Assembly (NCBI GenBank): GCA_028386065.3
Contig: JAKUCV010004362.1
Location: 103,575-167,574 of the forward strand
Reading direction: 5' to 3'
DNA from: Turnera subulata
Taxonomy: Eukaryota; Streptophyta; Magnoliopsida; Malpighiales; Passifloraceae
DNA: 64,000 nucleotides
The notes beneath the pieces are model-generated. The model saw only the letters and a list, made by a program, of their open reading frames with translations. It did no database searches and was not told where the DNA came from. The position numbers and the translations under genes were made by a program. Each line of letters opens with the position of its first letter. The stretch's first letter is position 1. Shown piece by piece: positions 32,617 through 44,258 of this stretch.

Positions 32617-35474
32617 TGAAACGCCCCGACCCGTATTTACCGTACACAGTAAACACGTGCCGGAATTGTGACGACCCAACCATACCAAGCCCAGCATACA
32701 GTGTATACAACAGAAATCCAGGCTCAACAGCCCAAAGTAAAAACAATAATAATAACTCAACTAGCCCAATGGCCCAATAATATCAAAAAAAAACTGCACA
32801 GCAGAAGACTTAATAACTCACATAAACACTGTATGCGACATAGATGCAGACTATGGATCCAAGTCCTGTCGAAGGGGATAACGCCGCAGCCTGTTTGGAA
32901 TGCACCAAACCTGTACCACGAATAACTCATCCAACGGGATGAAAGCCCGCAGGTGAGGGGTGAGTCCGAAGTGCTCACTGACGAAGGAAAGACAATCAAT
33001 ATGCAACTATAATTACTCAAGTCAAAAACAGGCACAACAGCCGACCAAAAGACTTGACCGAAAACCGGTCCATGACCAAAAAGACTCAAATAAAACCAAT
33101 TTCCAATTTTATCTTTCCAGGCCCCATCACGGATAACTAGAGGTCAGACCTAGTTATCAACACATTCCGGGTGCCAGACCAAATCCAGAGAACCCAGGGA
33201 TCGACATCCCAAAAATAATCACTGGATAGACATCCCAAGCATAGACATGCTTATCACAAGTAACCCCGGTCATGGCCACCACGAAATAGTCTTAAACCAT
33301 CGAGTCGTACCACTACTTACCACGTGACAATTATATTACCGTCCAAAATCAAATCACAGGGATCTACATCCCTAACCAAAATACCGGGATAGACATCCCA
33401 CCAAAATCAAGGATCGACATCCTTATCACAATTTATTATTAATCCATTTATACTTAATGCCAAAAGACACAGAAAATCAACACGGGGATAAACATCCCAA
33501 AAACCAAATCAACATACTAGGATAAACATCCCGACAACAATCACAACAAAAGCAACAACCAACAGCGCAATAAACATCAAACACAATAACCGAGTAATAC
33601 AGGCACATATTGAAGGAAATCCATCCTCACCTTGGCCGATTACTCAACTCCGGAGACAATGACCGGTCCGACACCGGCTCCTCAGGAAACTGCCCGATAT
33701 CCAAACCTACACAGCAAAACAATACATACACATAAATGCACATAATCGGTATACTATGATGCCAATACTGCGAAATAAACCCATCCCAGTTCATATCCTT
33801 TATTTTCATCTTTTACCGAAAATATTTTACCGTACGTATTTCCGAATATAATTTCGGTACCATACTTTAATTAAAACTCTTTTCAAAATATTTTCATAAA
33901 ATAATTATAATTTTCCAAAATATAATCTCCATAATTTTTCCAGAAAAATAATAACCTAATTATAATTTCCAGAAAATATATATAGTATTTATTTTTTTTC
34001 TAAATATACATAATAATATTTTCCAATATAAAATATAATTACTTTTAATTTCCAAAGTACCTATATATATATATATTCCACAACCATTTTCTAGAGAAAA
34101 TAATACATATATTAAATTTTCAGAAATTATTTCCATGATGTATACATATTTTTTTCCAATTAGTAATAGTTTTCCAAAACAAAACTTAATTATTTATCAA
34201 TGTATATATATTCATATTTTTCTCAAACTACCAGAATTAAACTAGCCATAATTTTCTCAAAATAAATATATATATTTTTCCAAAATTATATATCAGATTA
34301 TGAATAAATAAATATATATATATAAATTGTTTTTTTTTAAATAAACGGACTGGGCCATGAATAGTGCCGGCCCAGACCAAGGCAGCAGGCCTGCCAAGGT
34401 TCGGCCTAGCACCAGCCCACAGCCCAAGCCCAAGCTAACCCAACCGAGACACACGACCCATTTCACGAAGCGGATCCTAGCAAAATCGGGTCTTACCTCC
34501 GGGTTGCGGCAGCGCGACGACGACAGCGAGCGCGGGAGGAAGGGCGAGCGCAGCTGGGCGTTCGGCGGGTGAAGGCGACTCCATGGGCGGTGGAACGGCG
34601 GCGCGGCGACGGCAGGAGGCTGAGCAGCGACGCGGAAGAAGCAGATCTGCCGGGTCTGCTCGCAGGTCGACGACTCGTCACAGCACGTCAGGCGGCGGAA
34701 GGAGGAGGAGGCGACGGGGTTGGAATCGCGTCGGCACGGCGAACTCGGTGGTGGCGGCGGTGTGTCGAGACTCGGTGCCGATCGCTTCCTCGTGTACAGT
34801 AACCGAGGAGCTCCGGGGTGGCGGCACTGTTACCGGGTTTCTTTCTTATTTTTTTTTCTTTTCCGTATTTTTCTTTCCTTTTCTCTTATTTTCTTATTTC
34901 CTTTTCTTTTCATTTTCTTTGATTTTTTTCCTTTTTTTTCTGTTTCTATATTTTTTTTTCTTTTTTTCTCTCTGTTTTCTTCCTTCTTCCGATTTTCTTT
35001 TTTTTCCTTTATTTTTTTCTTTTTTTTCTCTTTTTTTTTCTTTCACTCTTTTTTTCCCTCTCTTTTTTCTTTTTTTCCTCTCCTTTTCTCTTTTTTTTTT
35101 CTTCTCTTCCTCCCCTCTCTAGCTTTCTTCTTCTTCTTCTTTTATAGAACGTAGAATTACTGTGCGACGTGTGAATCAACAATAATGCAACTTGTCTGCA
35201 TTATAGAGCGAGTCCAGTCCGGACCAGAAAATAACTGATACCCCCTTAGTTATTTTCCGGTGTGATTTTTCCGAAAATTCCGAGACCCCAAAAATACCCA
35301 CTTAGGTCCGAAAAATTCACGGAAAAATCACGAGCGCGGGAAAACTCTCGGTTTCGAAAAATGACGCCTGATTTACCTTGAATTAATTACCCAAGATTAA
35401 TTCAATAGTAAATCACGGTAAAAAGACTTTTACAGTCCCGGTAAAAATCCAAAATTTTTACCCGGGCTGTTACA
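32617..35474 (-). repeat. 5' LTR of the non-autonomous element
   Basis: 2858 bp, co-linear with the 27424-30281 copy, with scattered substitutions and small length changes in AT and pyrimidine runs. It would drive transcription leftwards, through the interior and antisense to the two ORFs. Confidence 0.88.
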
Positions 35475-35479
35475 TGTTG

Positions 35480-35699
35480 ACAAAATAAAATATTTATTAA
35501 TTATAAAATTAATAGTAAAAAAGCACTACTAAAGGTATGAGTTTTTCTAAAATTATAAAATAAAATATGAGTTTATGGAATTATTTATTACTCTAAAAAA
35601 ATATGTTTATGTTTTGAAAATTATGGCTAAGTTGATTTAACAAAACAACTAATTTAAACTTCGAAAATAAACGTTCAACATTTATTACAACTCCCAGTA

Positions 35700-35739
<40 letters not shown>

Positions 35740-35769
35740 TGCAGTTCAAACTTTTAGCCATAGAGGTAT
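35480..35769. other. Host spacer between two LTR elements, with TA microsatellite
   Basis: About 290 bp of AT-rich DNA without a gene. A TA-rich dinucleotide tract occupies about 35699-35738. The last five bases (GGTAT, 35765-35769) are the left target duplication of the next element. Confidence 0.7.
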
Positions 35770-38542
35770 TGTAACAGCCCGAGTAATTTTTGCGTTTCTA
35801 CCGGTACCGTAAAAATTTTTACAAAGTTATTTACCATTAAAATTAATCTTGGGTAATTAATTTATAGTAATTTGTGCATCGGAATCCGAAACCGAGCCCT
35901 GTTCCACGTTCGGGATTTTTCAGCGGATTTTTCGGACCAGAGTTGGAATTTTTCTGGTCCAGGAATCTTCAGAAAAGCCGGGTTTATCCTTGAGATAACG
36001 GACCAGAAATAAAGGTAAGGGGGTATTATAGTTATTTTCTGGTCCGGACGGGACACACCTCACAAGCTGCACAGTATGGAAGCCGCTGCCGCCTTTTTCT
36101 GTGAAGCTTGTGAGCTGCCTGTGTTACCCGTGCACAACCAGTACCATGCACGTTTATTACCTGTGTTTTTCTTCCTGCCTCATCAGTACACCACCATCAC
36201 CATACTCACCTCTGCAAGCTTCCTCTGTAAAATTTTCCCTGCAAAACTTTTATCTACACACTCAAACCACCTACTGCCCAGCACCCTTCCTACACTTCTC
36301 CCAACAAACCCAGTACAACTCATCCACAAACAACCAGAAGGAAAAAAAAAAGAAAAAAACAAACAGACCCAAGCACGCCACGTCACCTCTCTCTCTTCCC
36401 TTCTTCTTTCCTTTTTCCTTCCTCCACCGTGAACCACCGCCACCATCTACAACCCGCAGCACCACGGGCCAAAACACCACACACCCGAGATCACCACCAC
36501 CTCGCCACCAGTCGCCACCCTTCCCTCCTTCTCCTCCTCACTCGCACGCCGTCGCTGCAAACCACCATCGCGCCGCCTCCTCCACGCATCTCGTCTCATC
36601 GCGAATGGTGCAGCCGCCAGCAATCGCTTGTAGCTCGACGTCGGCCTTCCCTCGTGCCCTCGTCCCTGCGTTGTCGAGTCGCTATTCTGAGCCGCGTCTT
36701 CCTCGCCGTCGCCTCGCCGTTCGTCTAGGTGAGCATGGCGGGTTGAGAGTTTGTTTTGGGTGGGTCGACCCAGATTTCTGGTGGGTTAGATCCTGTGGCT
36801 TGGGCTGGAGCGGGCCTGGGTTGGGAGCGGGCCTGGGTTGGGCGTGGGCCTGTGGCTCATGTCTTGACCTGGACCTCTGCGCCTGGGCCAAGGGCTGACC
36901 TGTTGAGGTCTGGGCCTTGACCTTGGCTTGGTTTTGTGATCTGGGCTGGGTATTGGACTTGGGTTGCATAGTATGGCCCAGTCCGAATTAAAAAAAAAAA
37001 GAAGAAAAGAGAGAGAATAAATCTAGAAAAATATATATATTCTGGAAAAAGGAAATTAAATGGAAATAATAATGGTTTATATATTCTGAAAATATGATTT
37101 TGGGAAAAGTATATTATATATGGTAAATAATAATTATTTTGGAGGAAAATAAATATGGAAAAAGTATTATCAAAGTAAGTATTGTACCGGAATAATATCC
37201 GGGTATAGGTATAAGTATGGTATTATTTTTGGACACTGGAAATAAATGGTGATTACGATGATAATGGAAAATTAACCCGAGGCAGTAACCGAGACGAGTT
37301 AGTATTTATTTTTCGGTATACGGTACTAGGATGACATTTGAATATCACTTATGTGTGCATATTATTTGTTTGATATTGGAATTGATAACGAGCAGATATC
37401 TGTTGAACCTGAGTTGGAGTCTGTTGGACACTTCCATAATTGAAAATCGGCTAAGGTGAGGATGGATAACCTTGGATATGTGCCCATAATACTTTGTGTG
37501 TATTTTTGTTGTTTGATTGAACTGCTAAGATGTTTATTGATTGTTATTTGTTTGTTATGGACATTGTTGTTAATGTTGCTGGATTGTGTTGTTGGTCTGT
37601 AGATATTGTGAGTAATCGTTGAACTGTTAATTGTGAATAATTGGTGATATGAGATTTTTGATTGGATGAGTCTGTGGAATAACTTGAGATAGTAGGAAGT
37701 TGGATAAACGAGGATAGAATATTGGAACTGGAATTGAATTTGAGATGATGATATAATTGTCACGTGGAAAGTAGTGGTACGACTAGATGGTTAGAGGCTA
37801 GTTCTGTGGTGTCATGGCCGGTTTGGTTTGGATATTGCGGATGTTGATCCCGGATGATTTGGATATTGGGATGTTGATCTCGGATTGGTTGTTATTGGGA
37901 TGTTGTTCCCGAATTGTGTTTTGGCCTGGCATCCGGAATTAGTTAATAACCAGGTACGTCCCTAGCTTGTCCAGTGACTGGGGCCCGGAAGATAAAATTG
38001 GTAATAATAATAAATATTCTTTTGGTCTTGGCTCAGTTGTGTTATGGTAGATTCTTGTGATGTTTTTTCCTGTATTTACTTCAAAAGTATTATGGTTGCC
38101 TACATATCTCTGTTTATCCTTCGTCGATGAGCACTTCGGACTCACCCCTCGCCTGCGAGGTTTCATCCCGTAGGTTGAGTTGTTTCGTAGTTCAGGTACG
38201 ACGTACGATGGTTGCTGCTTTCTTCTCCACCTGACTTCGGATCCATACCTCCGCTGCATTTGCATTTAAGACTTCCGCTGTTGTGTTATATATGTTGCTG
38301 TGTTGCTGCTTTCCTATGTTGCTCATGATGCTGTTCATTTTGGATTATGCTGCTGCTATTGAGTAGTGTGTGTGGATTGAATAATGGTCCCCGGGTATGG
38401 GTGACAGTTGTAATATACAGTATGCTGTTGTATTTGAATTTTACTGGGTAGTATATTACTGCGATGTACTGCCTGTACTATTAATAAGAATAGTTCCGGC
38501 ACGTGTTTACTGTATCCAGTAAATACGAGTCGGGGCGCTTCA
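35770..38542 (+). repeat. 5' LTR of the Tekay-like element
   Basis: 2773 bp. A pyrimidine-rich then CpG-rich block spans about 36380-36760, with a donor-like CGTCTAGGTGAGC at about 36723. A palindromic GGGATGTTGATCCC-type array lies at 37829-37918. The R/U5-like block GAGCACTTCGGACTCACCCC (38129) is shared with the non-autonomous element. ORFs such as 36101-36898 are LTR artefacts. Confidence 0.92.
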
Positions 38543-38673
38543 TTTTGGTAGTGGAGCTAGGTTGTAGGTCATTAGGGATATAACTGTGATTGCATGATTG
38601 TTTGTTTGTGCATAAGATCTGTCACGACATGATATGACATGCATACATATACATTCTCATATAGGTAAGACGA

Positions 38674-39760
38674 ATGGATCCAGTTGGAGGGAATTAGCAT
38701 GCTGGAGGTCACCTAGATGACGATCAGGTATCGGTGGATCAACTGCAGCAAGTTGCGGAAGGTCCGGAACATCCTCCGATTGTTCCTTTGGGAAACCCTA
38801 CGCAAATGTTAAACGTGGTAACTCAGATTCTGCGAAGGAAAGATGCCAGGGATGCACGTATCGATGTTATGGAAGCTCGGGAACAGGAAAATCAGGGACC
38901 TGTTGAAGTTCCAGTCTATATGAAGCTGGAGAAGCTTGGGACAAAAATTTTTACCGGTGTTACTACACCACAGGATGCTGATCAGTGGCTCAGACAGGTG
39001 AACAGGGTTATGCTGAAGCTGACATGCAGGAATGACAAGTGGGCCAGATATGCCACTGCTATGTTTAGAGGAGATGTAGTTGATTGGTAGGAGTCTACAA
39101 CTAGGGACCTGCCGACACCTATCACTATGCCATGGAACCAGTTCATGAAGATGTTTCGAAGGAAGTTTGTCTCTGAGGCGTACCAGGACCAGCTGAGACG
39201 AGAGTTTCTAGAACTGCAACAAGGGGCAGAACAGACGGTCAATGAGTATGAGATCAAGTTCAACTGCCTTTCCATCTATGCTAGTGAGTTTGTGGCTACT
39301 CCGGAGGCCAAATGTAAACATTTCTAGGATGGTCTTCGATCTGGCATCCAGATAGTCATGGGTGCAAGGTCTATGAGACTTACCAGGACATACTAATAGA
39401 GGCCTTGAGAGCCAAGATTATCTGGTTGGGCAATGAGAGAGAGCAACAGGAGATCTGTAAGAGGCATGCTGCATAGAGTTCTGGGGGACAGAACAAGAGG
39501 TTCCAGACACCAGCGAACCGGTCAGGATATGGACAGAGCCGATTTATGCCAGTGAGTCAGGGATGTGGATGGAACAACAACTCCTACAACCGAGGCAGTT
39601 TTTGGACTCAGTCTGGAGGGACTTCATCTTGGAATACTCGCCCGAGACCTCCTCTGTCTCAGGTGAGGTGCTATGAGTGTAACGAAGTTGGGCACTACCG
39701 ATATTCTTGTCCCAAGTTGGGAAGATCTGGAGGTACGGCACCTGTTCAGACAGTGCAAGC
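38674..39760 (+). pseudogene. gag of the Tekay-like element (broken)
   Basis: From MDPVGGN at 38674 the frame is broken by stops near 38696, at 39088-39090, at 39325-39327 and by a damaged stretch at 39360-39540. The capsid-like region is recognisable (KLGTKIFTGVTTPQDADQWL; MPWNQFMKMFRRKFVSEAYQ). A CCHC zinc knuckle follows at 39669-39710 (CYECNEVGHYRYSC). Gag would form the particle that packages element RNA. The stop at 39088 is TAG after TGG, where a second Trp is expected, consistent with a G-to-A change. Confidence 0.85.
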
Positions 39761-39869
39761 TTCAGTTGCCAGTGTTTCTAGTGGTTCTGGAGTTGGTCGA
39801 GGCCGTGGACGTGGAGCTGTTCCTGCTAGAACCCAGTCAGCCATGAATCAGAGTGCAGCAGTGTCGAGA

Positions 39870-42800
39870 GAATTTGTGATCACCGCTGAAGAGGATCCAG
39901 AGAATACCGATGTCATAGCAGGTACTTTTACAGTCTTTGGTACTACTGCTTATACTTTGATTGATCCTGGTGCTACGCATTCATTTGTTGCGCAAAGTTT
40001 TTCAAAACAACATAACTGTCCAGGAGAGAGTTTAACTTGTCCGATGAGGGTTAGGTTTCCTGCGGGTATAGTGGTCAGGTTAACCCATGTGTGCAGAGAC
40101 GTTTCGCTTTCATACGATAGCGAGGTTTTTCTTGCACGGTTGGTTGTGATGAACATGGGAGGTTTCATTATCATCTTGGGGATGGATTAGTTGTCCAAGT
40201 ACAGTGCTATGGTGAACTGTCAAACCAAGGAAGTACTGCTGACATCTGATGGTGGGCGAAAGGTTTTGTTGACAGGTATTGGGAGGGCTGCTACTACATG
40301 TAGTATCTCTGTTAATCAGGATATTGGGATGAAGCCATTGAGTCCAGATGCTTAGTTGACTCATGTCAAGGGTGAAGAAGTACAGACTCCAGTTTTGGGG
40401 GACATCACAGTTGTGAGGGAGTTTCCAGATGTGTTTTTGGAGGATCTACCAAGATTGCCACCTCACAGGGAAGTTGAGTACACCATCAATTTGATGCCGG
40501 GAGTGACACATATCTCGATGGCACCATATCGGATGGCACCGACAGAACTCCAAGAGTTGAAGAAACAGCTAGATGAGCTGCTTGAGAAGGTATTTATCAG
40601 ACCTAGTACATCACCCTGGGATCACCAGTTCTCTTTATGAAGAAGAAAGATGGCAGTTTAAGTTAGGGCAGAGCAAATTAACCGAGCCGAACCAACCGAG
40701 CCGATACCGACCGAAAACCGACGGTATCGGCTCGAAATTTGGGTGAATCCTAGAGCCATCTATTAAATTTATACCGTACCATTAGAAGCGTGAAAAGGAT
40801 CGGTATGATGAGCTCTGTACCGTTGGTTTTTGATACATACCGATACCGACAAAATAACATTAAAAATAGTTGGCCCACCAAAGAAACACTTCCCCATCTC
40901 CACTTCATATTCCTCTCCTCACTCTTCTTCTTCACCCATGCACAACCCCTCTCTCTCCACCACCACCAACACAACTAACCCTCTAATTTCACACCCACAA
41001 AAACCATAATCTCCCAAAACCCATTGGAAACCATAAATAATCTTCCAAAACCCCAATCCTCCACTTCCCACATCAAAGTCTTGGTCTTCAACCGCCTTGA
41101 CTCCCTCTTCCGCTGCCTTTGCTGCCGACCAAGGCGGCGACACTGTCAACCTCCACATCAAGATTCACCTTGTGGTGGTGGACAATTTGAAGGTATCTTG
41201 GATTTTGTTGGGTTTGACGCAGTGGCTTGAGGCATGGTGACCAAGCTCCCACCAAGATTCACCTTGTGGTGGTGGACGATTTGAAGGTCACGCTGCTGTT
41301 TTACAAGTTTGTAAAAAGTGTGATTGGTAATTGCTATTACAAAGCCACCATTTTCTAGCCCTTTGTCCTACGTTTTTGTTTTGGGTTATTTGTTAAAGGT
41401 GGTATCGGCTCTTCACAATACCGACCGAATCGATGTCGGTATTGATCGGTACCATACCGATCGGCACAATGCAAAAATCGGCTCGGCATCGGTCGGAATT
41501 TGAGGCCCTCGGAAACTCATACCGATCACTAAATCGGTACGGCATATACCGTACCGATGTTTTGCTCAGCCCTAGTTTAAGTATGTGTGTGGACTACCGA
41601 CAGCTGAACAAAGTGACAGTGAAGAACAAGTACCCACTTCCCAGGATTGACGACCTCTTTGATCAGTTGCAGGGAGCTACTGTATTTTCCAAGATAGATC
41701 TTCAATCTGGCTACCATCAGGTCAAGATTGCAGAGAAGGACATACCGAAGACAGCCTTCCGTACTCGGTATGGACATTTTGAGTTCACAGTGGTTCCTTT
41801 CAGCTTGACCAATGCACCTGCAGTTTTCATGTGCTTGATGCACTTGGTCCTGAACGAGTTCTTGGACAAGTTTGTGGTAGTCTTCATCGATGATATTCTG
41901 ATATACCCCAAGATCAGGGAAGAAAATGAAGAGCATCTGAGGGTAGTACTACAGAGGCTGCGAGAGAAACAGTTGTATGCCAAGTTCAGCAAGTGCGAGT
42001 TCTGGCTTGAGGAAGTTGCATTCCTTGGACATGTTGTATCCGAGGATGGGATTAAGGTTGACCCCGCCAAAGTGAAAGCTGTTCTAGAATGGGAGCCACC
42101 CAAGACGGTACCCAAAGTCAGAAGTTTTCTTGGCCTTGCAGGATATTACCGGAGATTCATCGAGGGTTTTTCCTTGATAGCCATTCCCATGACCAAGCTA
42201 CTGAGGAAAGATCAAGCCTTTGTATGGAGTGATGCCTGCTAGAAGATGTTTGATGAACTGAAGAAGAAGTTGACATCAGCACCAGTTTTGACAGTACCTA
42301 AGCCAGGAGTGGAGTATGTGCTGTTTTGCGATGCTTCAGGTCTTGGTTTGGGAGCAGTTCTGATACAAGAGGGCCGAGTGGTTGCTTATGCTTCGAGACA
42401 GTTGAGACCACATGAGAAGAACTACCCGACACATGATCTAGAGATTGCCGCAGTGATCATTGCTTTGAAAATTTGGCGACATTATCTGTTCGGTGAGAGA
42501 TGCCGGATTTTCACAGATCATAAGAATCTCAAGTACATCATGACTCAGAAGGAACTTAACCGCTGACAACGACGTTGGGTGGAGTTGCTGAATGATTATG
42601 ATTGTACTATTGAGTATCACCCTGGAAAAGCTAATGTTGTAGCAGAAGCTTTGAGCCAGAGACAACCAGAAGATGCTTCCATGACCTACTCAATGTCCTC
42701 ACTTATCGAGTTAAGGAAGATGGGAGTTGATCTGTCAGTGGACGAGACAGGAGCTTTGTTGACCCATATTGAAGTCAAGTCTAACCTGAGAGGCTGGATT

Positions 42801-44223
42801 GTGGAACTACAAGATGGAGATCCCGACTTGATCAAGCTGAAGGAAGCAGTCCGCAGTGGAAAAGAAGACAAGTTTCGGATAGCTGAGGATAGTGCATTGA
42901 TGCTGGGGAAACGTCTGTGTGTACCCTGTGTTGGTGACCTGCGTAGTCAGATTTTGGAAGAAGGACATATGACGTCGTATGCTATGCACCCTGGAAGTAC
43001 CAAGATGTATCAGAATTTGAGGAGTCATTTTTGGTAGCCGCGTATGAAGAAAGATGTAGCCGAGTATGTTGCTAAGTGTATCACCTGCCAGCAAGTGAAA
43101 GCCGAGCATCAGGCTCCAGCGGGGAAGTTGAGATCTTTGACAGTGCCGGAGTGGAAATGAGAGATGATCACCATGGATTTTGTGGTCAGATTGCCGTTGA
43201 CTCGGAGACAACATGATCCTTTCTGGGTTATCGTGGATCGACTTACAAAATTAGCTCATTTTCTCCCCATCCGATAGACAGATACTCTGGATAAGTTGGC
43301 GAAATAGTATGTTGCAGAGATTGTGAGACTACATGGAATCCCTAAGTCCATAGTTTCAGACAGAGATCCGAGATTCACATCACAGTTCTAGAAGAGTCTG
43401 CAAACAGCTTTGGAAACGAAGCTGAGTTTCAGTATCGTTCTTCACCCTCAGATAGACAGACAGTCAGAGAGGACTATTCAGACACTGGAAGACATGCTAA
43501 GGACTTGTGCTCTTAATTTCAGTGGGAGTTGGGTTCAATATTTGTCTTTAGCAGAGTTTCGCCAACAACAACAGTTTTCATTCCAGTATCGGCATGCCAC
43601 CGTTTGAAGCTCTTTACGGAAGGAAATGCCGATGTCCAGTATGTTGGGATGAAGAAGGTCTCCGTTTGATTGTTGGTCCAGATTTGGTTAAGCAGACAGT
43701 TGATAAGATACAGGTAGTTAAGCAGAGTATGAGAGCAGCACAGGACCGACAGAAGAGTTATGCTGACAAACATCGTCGTGAGATGGAGTACCAGGTGGGA
43801 GAAAGAGTTTTCCTCCGAGTTGTGTCTTGGAAGGGTGTTATCAGATTTGGGAAAAGAGGGAAGCTGAGTCCCAGGTACATCGGACCGTATGAGATCGTGG
43901 AAAGGGTTGGACCCTTGGCGTACAGATTATCCTTACCAAAGGAGTTGTCACGGATTCATGATGTGTTCCATGTTTCCATGTTGAGGAGGTATAGATCAGA
44001 TCCGAGTCACGTGGTTACTACAACAGATGTTGAGGTCGTAGAGGATCGTACGTATACAGAATTGCCAGAGCTGATTCTTGCCCGAAGGGTCAGACAGTTG
44101 AGGAACCGAGTCATTCCGACGGTAAAGGTTAAGTGGAGCAAGCACTCTGCGAACGAGTCTACGTGGGAAGTTGAGGAGCACATGCGATCTCAGTATCCAC
44201 ACCTGTTTTCAGAATCAGAGTGA
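39870..44223 (+). pseudogene. pol of the Tekay-like element: protease, RT, RNase H, integrase, chromodomain (broken)
   Basis: Protease near 39951-39980 has YTLIDPGATHSFV, with DPG in place of the usual D(T/S)G. RT is split by an insertion at 40664-41574; its second part has [27 protein letters not shown] and the YxDD-type box [10 protein letters not shown]. RNase H (42290-42560) starts [14 protein letters not shown]. Integrase has a CITCQQVK half-finger and IVSDRDPRFTSQF. The tail (43594-44223) has the GPLAYRLSLP motif and a chromodomain (VKVKWSKHSANESTWEVEE) that would target heterochromatin. In-frame stops include 40188, 42240, 42564, 43035, 43158, 43275, 43305 and 43389, and a single-base insertion lies near 43560. 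Confidence 0.9.
40664..41574. mobile_element. Non-autonomous hAT element, 911 bp, in the RT gene
   Basis: Terminal inverted repeats TAGGGCAGAGCAAA (left) and TAGGGCTGAGCAAA (right, minus strand), flanked by a perfect 8-bp duplication GTTTAAGT (40656-40663 and 41575-41582), diagnostic of hAT. Subterminal regions are rich in CCGATACCGA/TCGGTATCGG motifs on both sides. No transposase. Removing element plus one duplication reconnects the host RT frame around residues KKKDGSL. The GC-rich interior has a duplicated block (about 41160-41195 and 41254-41289). Confidence 0.92.
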
Positions 44224-44258
44224 ATTTTGGGGACAAAATTCTTTTAAGGTGGGTAGGC

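Larger units (their letters stand above)
27424..35474 (-). mobile_element. Non-autonomous chromovirus-type LTR element with antisense genes (8051 bp)
   Basis: Two direct LTRs of 2858 bp each (27424-30281 and 32617-35474) enclose 2335 bp. A perfect 5-bp target duplication TGTTG flanks the element (27419-27423 and 35475-35479). On the minus strand the LTR begins TGTAACAGCC and ends GGGGCGTTTCA. It is followed by the primer-binding-like TTTTGGTAGCGGAGC (32601-32616) and ends with polypurine tract AAGGTGGGTAGAC (30282-30294). These signals match the Tekay-like element at 35770. No gag, protease, RT, RNase H or integrase remains in LTR sense. The interior instead holds two + strand ORFs. LTRs are nearly identical by eye, so insertion is recent. 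Confidence 0.88.

Noticed and set aside
36101..36898. 265-codon ORF (and the equivalent at 44590-45258) as a gene
   Set aside because: It lies wholly inside both LTRs of the chromovirus and crosses a pyrimidine-rich then GC-rich block. The protein is low-complexity Ser/Pro/His and the ORF differs between the two LTRs.
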